Source: Waterburya agarophytonicola KI4 (GTDB lineage: Bacteria > Cyanobacteriota > Cyanobacteriia > Cyanobacteriales > Xenococcaceae). From it: DNA of 64,000 bases. Below are positions 62,080 to 64,000 of this stretch, in pieces. Position 1 is the first letter of the stretch. Every line of letters begins with the position of its first letter. The notes under the pieces were generated by a model that saw nothing but the letters and a program-made list of their open reading frames with translations, searched no databases and was not told the DNA's origin. The DNA lies in NCBI RefSeq assembly GCF_020640915.1, contig NZ_JADWDC010000001.1, positions 62,001 to 126,000 of the forward strand, in the 5' to 3' direction. Made by a program: the position numbers and the translations under genes.

Positions 62080-63015
62080 ATGCGAATTTTAATCATGGGT
62101 GGGACTCGTTTTATTGGAGTCTATCTAACAAAAGTTTTAGTTGACCGCGGACACGAAGTTGTTTTGTTTAATCGGGGTAATCATCCCGCACCAGTAGAGG
62201 GGGTTACTCAAATACAAGGCGATCGCAAGGATGCAGCCCAGCTTAAAGCAAAGCTCTCAGGAGAAAGCTTTGACGCGATTTTTGATAATAATGGTCGCGA
62301 ACTCAGCGATACTCAACCCCTCGTAGAATTGTTTAATGGCAAAGTTAAACATTTTGTCTATGTAAGCTCGGCGGGAGTATATCTAAAATCAACTCAAATG
62401 CCTCATATGGAAGAAGATCCCGTAGATCCTAACAGCCGTCACAAAGGCAAACATCACACCGAAGCCTATCTCCAAGATTCTGGTATTCCTTGGACTTCGA
62501 TTCGTCCAGTATATATTTATGGCCCTCAAAACTACAATGATTTAGAAGCTTGGTTTTTCGATCGCATTGTCAGAGATCGTCCTTTACCTATTCCTGGTAA
62601 GGGTAGATTCATTACCCAATTCGGTCACGTTGGAGATTTGGCTTTAGCAATGGCTCAGGTTTTGGATAACGAGGCTGCTATTGCTAAGATCTATAATATC
62701 TCAGGCGATCGCTATGTTACTTTTGACGGCTTGGCTTATGCTTGCGCCCAAGCAGCGGGTAAGTCTCCAGATCAAATTAAACTGGTACATTACGACCCTG
62801 CTAATTTTGACTTTGGCAAACGCAAAGCTTTCCCCATCCGTCAACAGCACTTTTTTACCGATATTCATCTTGCCAAAACCGAACTTGATTGGCAACCCCA
62901 ATACGACCTCGTGTCGGGGTTAACAGACTCGTTTGCCAAGGATTATGTCCCATCGGGGAGAAATCAGTCTGAGATCGATTTTGCTTTAGACGAAGAGATA
63001 TTAGGCAAAATATAA
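62080..63015 (+). CDS. NAD-dependent epimerase/dehydratase family protein (CSP41-like)
   Basis: 311 residues. The Rossmann dinucleotide motif is MRILIMGGTRFIGVYLTKVL. The catalytic Tyr-x3-Lys of sugar epimerases is not obvious: the corresponding area reads HVYVSSAGVYLKSTQMPHME when aligned loosely (the first residue is Phe-Val in the sequence). This, and SIRPVYIYGPQNYNDLEAW, are typical of cyanobacterial and plastid CSP41 proteins, which bind RNA and are linked to chloroplast transcript stability. So an RNA-related role is as likely as a sugar-nucleotide role. Its last 52 bases overlap the end of pgsA on the other strand. The start ATG follows a purine-rich AAAAGG. Confidence 0.8.
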   Translation: MRILIMGGTRFIGVYLTKVLVDRGHEVVLFNRGNHPAPVEGVTQIQGDRKDAAQLKAKLSGESFDAIFDNNGRELSDTQPLVELFNGKVKHFVYVSSAGVYLKSTQMPHMEEDPVDPNSRHKGKHHTEAYLQDSGIPWTSIRPVYIYGPQNYNDLEAWFFDRIVRDRPLPIPGKGRFITQFGHVGDLALAMAQVLDNEAAIAKIYNISGDRYVTFDGLAYACAQAAGKSPDQIKLVHYDPANFDFGKRKAFPIRQQHFFTDIHLAKTELDWQPQYDLVSGLTDSFAKDYVPSGRNQSEIDFALDEEILGKI

Positions 63016-63512
63016 ATTCCCCCAGAGATTAAACTCAATCCTACTGCTAGCCAAAATAAAACCATAGTAGGACTATCCCATTGAGAATCTAAAGGGGCAA
63101 TCAAAAAGGCGATCGCAATAATTTGCACGACGGTTTTTAGTTTTCCCCAAATATTTGCCCCTAAAATACTACTATTGCCCGTTAGTTTGGGGTTGACTCG
63201 CCATCCTGCGATCGCTATTTCCCGTGCCATAATTAAAAATACGCCCCAAGCAGGGACTAGCTGTAATTCAATCAGAGCAAGCATTGAGCCTAGGACTAAT
63301 AATTTATCTACCAACGGATCGAGGAATTTTCCCAATTCCGTTACCATGTCCAACTTACGAGCCAAATAACCATCGACCCAATCTGTCCCTGCTGCAACTA
63401 CAAAAATCCCCACACAGAGCCAACGATTGTCTGTTGTGGGGTAATTTAATAAATAGAGAATAAAAGGTAGTCCTAAAAGACGAGACAGGGTTATCCAAGT
63501 TGGGATATTCAT
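62964..63512 (-). CDS. pgsA: CDP-diacylglycerol--glycerol-3-phosphate 3-phosphatidyltransferase
   Basis: 182 residues from the ATG at 63512 (MNIPTWITLSRLLGLP); a TTG five codons upstream is unlikely. The CDP-alcohol phosphatidyltransferase motif DG-x2-AR-x8-G-x3-D-x3-D is intact: DGYLARKLDMVTELGKFLDP then LVD. Four to five membrane helices. The enzyme makes phosphatidylglycerolphosphate, the precursor of phosphatidylglycerol, which is essential for photosystem function in cyanobacteria. It lies in the inner or thylakoid membrane. Its 3' end overlaps the CSP41-like gene by 52 bases in antisense orientation. A sugar transferase gene precedes it on the same strand at 63582. Confidence 0.93.
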   Translation of the reverse strand: MNIPTWITLSRLLGLPFILYLLNYPTTDNRWLCVGIFVVAAGTDWVDGYLARKLDMVTELGKFLDPLVDKLLVLGSMLALIELQLVPAWGVFLIMAREIAIAGWRVNPKLTGNSSILGANIWGKLKTVVQIIAIAFLIAPLDSQWDSPTMVLFWLAVGLSLISGGIYILPNISSSKAKSISD

Positions 63513-63581
63513 AGAATATAGAATCAATATAGTAACTCTTATATTAAACCTCCTTAATTTCCTCGTTCCTCCTTCTTTATG

Positions 63582-64000
63582 TCAACATGCTCCTTTGCGG
63601 GCTAAAACAACAGCCACAGTTTGTAGAATTAAGTTGATGTCATAAAAGACAGACCACCGTTTTTGATATTCAAGATCCATTCTGACGATAGCTTCAAAAT
63701 CCAAAACCTGAGATCTACCTCTAACTTGCCATTCTCCAGTGATTCCTGGTTTTACTCTTAAACGCTTAAAATGATGCTTGTCGTACATTGAAACCTCATC
63801 CGTAGTAGGAGGACGAGTCCCAACCAAACTCATTTCACCTTTAAGGACATTCCAAAATTGAGGAAACTCGTCTAAACTAGTGCGACGGAGAAAACCTCCT
63901 ACTTTAGTAATCCGAGGGTCGTTTTCGTTTTTAAAAATATATCCTTTAGCTTGATTTTCTACTAAATGCTTCTGTCGATCTGCATCTTCAATCATCGAGC
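63582..64000 (-). CDS. Polyprenyl-phosphate sugar-1-phosphate transferase, N-terminus cut by window edge
   Basis: The frame is open to the window end, so only the last ~139 residues are seen. They hold the catalytic domain of bacterial sugar transferases (WcaJ/RfbP family): DPRITKVGGFLRRTSLDEFP and QFWNVLKGEMSLVGTRPP, followed by LRVKPGITGEWQVRGRS. The family moves a sugar-1-phosphate from a nucleotide sugar to undecaprenyl phosphate, starting exopolysaccharide or capsule assembly at the inner membrane. The N-terminal membrane helices would lie beyond the edge. It precedes pgsA on the same strand by ~70 bases. The sugar is unknown. Confidence 0.88.
   Translation of the reverse strand, partial: SMIEDADRQKHLVENQAKGYIFKNENDPRITKVGGFLRRTSLDEFPQFWNVLKGEMSLVGTRPPTTDEVSMYDKHHFKRLRVKPGITGEWQVRGRSQVLDFEAIVRMDLEYQKRWSVFYDINLILQTVAVVLARKGAC

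Overview
The window is chromosomal DNA from a cyanobacterium. The evidence is a complete NDH-1MS CO2-uptake operon (ndhF3-ndhD3-cupA with a cupS-like fasciclin gene beside it), thf1/psb29, cobN, very many HIP1 octamers (GCGATCGC) and the short tandem heptad repeats typical of cyanobacterial intergenic DNA. The DNA is AT-rich. Nothing here fixes the genus. No tRNA, rRNA, CRISPR array or intact transposase was recognised.

Layout. Positions 1-3750 hold housekeeping genes on the minus strand: a truncated mrdA (PBP2), corA behind a promoter-terminator leader, and endonuclease V. Positions 3764-12624 form a first surface-modification island: three consecutive TPR proteins fused to a sulfotransferase, a SAM methyltransferase and a GT61 glycosyltransferase, then a small RTX protein and a GT2 glycosyltransferase. 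Positions 12764-14889 are ktrB-ktrA (K+ uptake). Positions 14915-19569 encode three exported or surface proteins: a beta-helix protein, a PEP-CTERM-like anchored protein and a seven-repeat FG-GAP/RTX protein. Positions 19767-31238 mix transport and housekeeping: a peptide-binding lipoprotein, an MscS channel with a DEP domain, a TPR protein, a GPH symporter, a phosphoribosyltransferase, a SirB1-type protein, an AlkA-type glycosylase, and an M3 oligopeptidase gene split by a run of 13 G. A decayed stretch at 27048-27963 holds two related gene relics and a DUF72 relic.

Positions 31269-40269 are a second surface-modification island: a WcbI-like protein, a sulfotransferase-TPR protein, a 1541-residue TPR-GT2-GT4 protein, and two more small RTX paralogues. 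The two islands share the same protein vocabulary (TPR scaffolds fused to sugar, sulfate or methyl transferases, next to ~205-225 aa RTX proteins). My inference is a dedicated system that decorates a secreted RTX protein or an associated glycan. No type I secretion ABC gene lies in the window.

Positions 40530-52242 carry an M16 peptidase, a TetR-unknown membrane protein-divergent diadenylate-cyclase-domain cluster, cobN containing repeat-derived insertions, and a hybrid histidine kinase. Positions 52305-59924 are photosynthesis-related: thf1, a SelD-N-terminal-like oxidoreductase, cupS and the ndhF3-ndhD3-cupA operon. Positions 60236-64000 hold an orphan QueC-like PP-loop protein, a tautomerase-like protein, a CSP41-like dehydratase/epimerase homologue, pgsA and the C-terminal part of a polyprenyl-phosphate sugar transferase.
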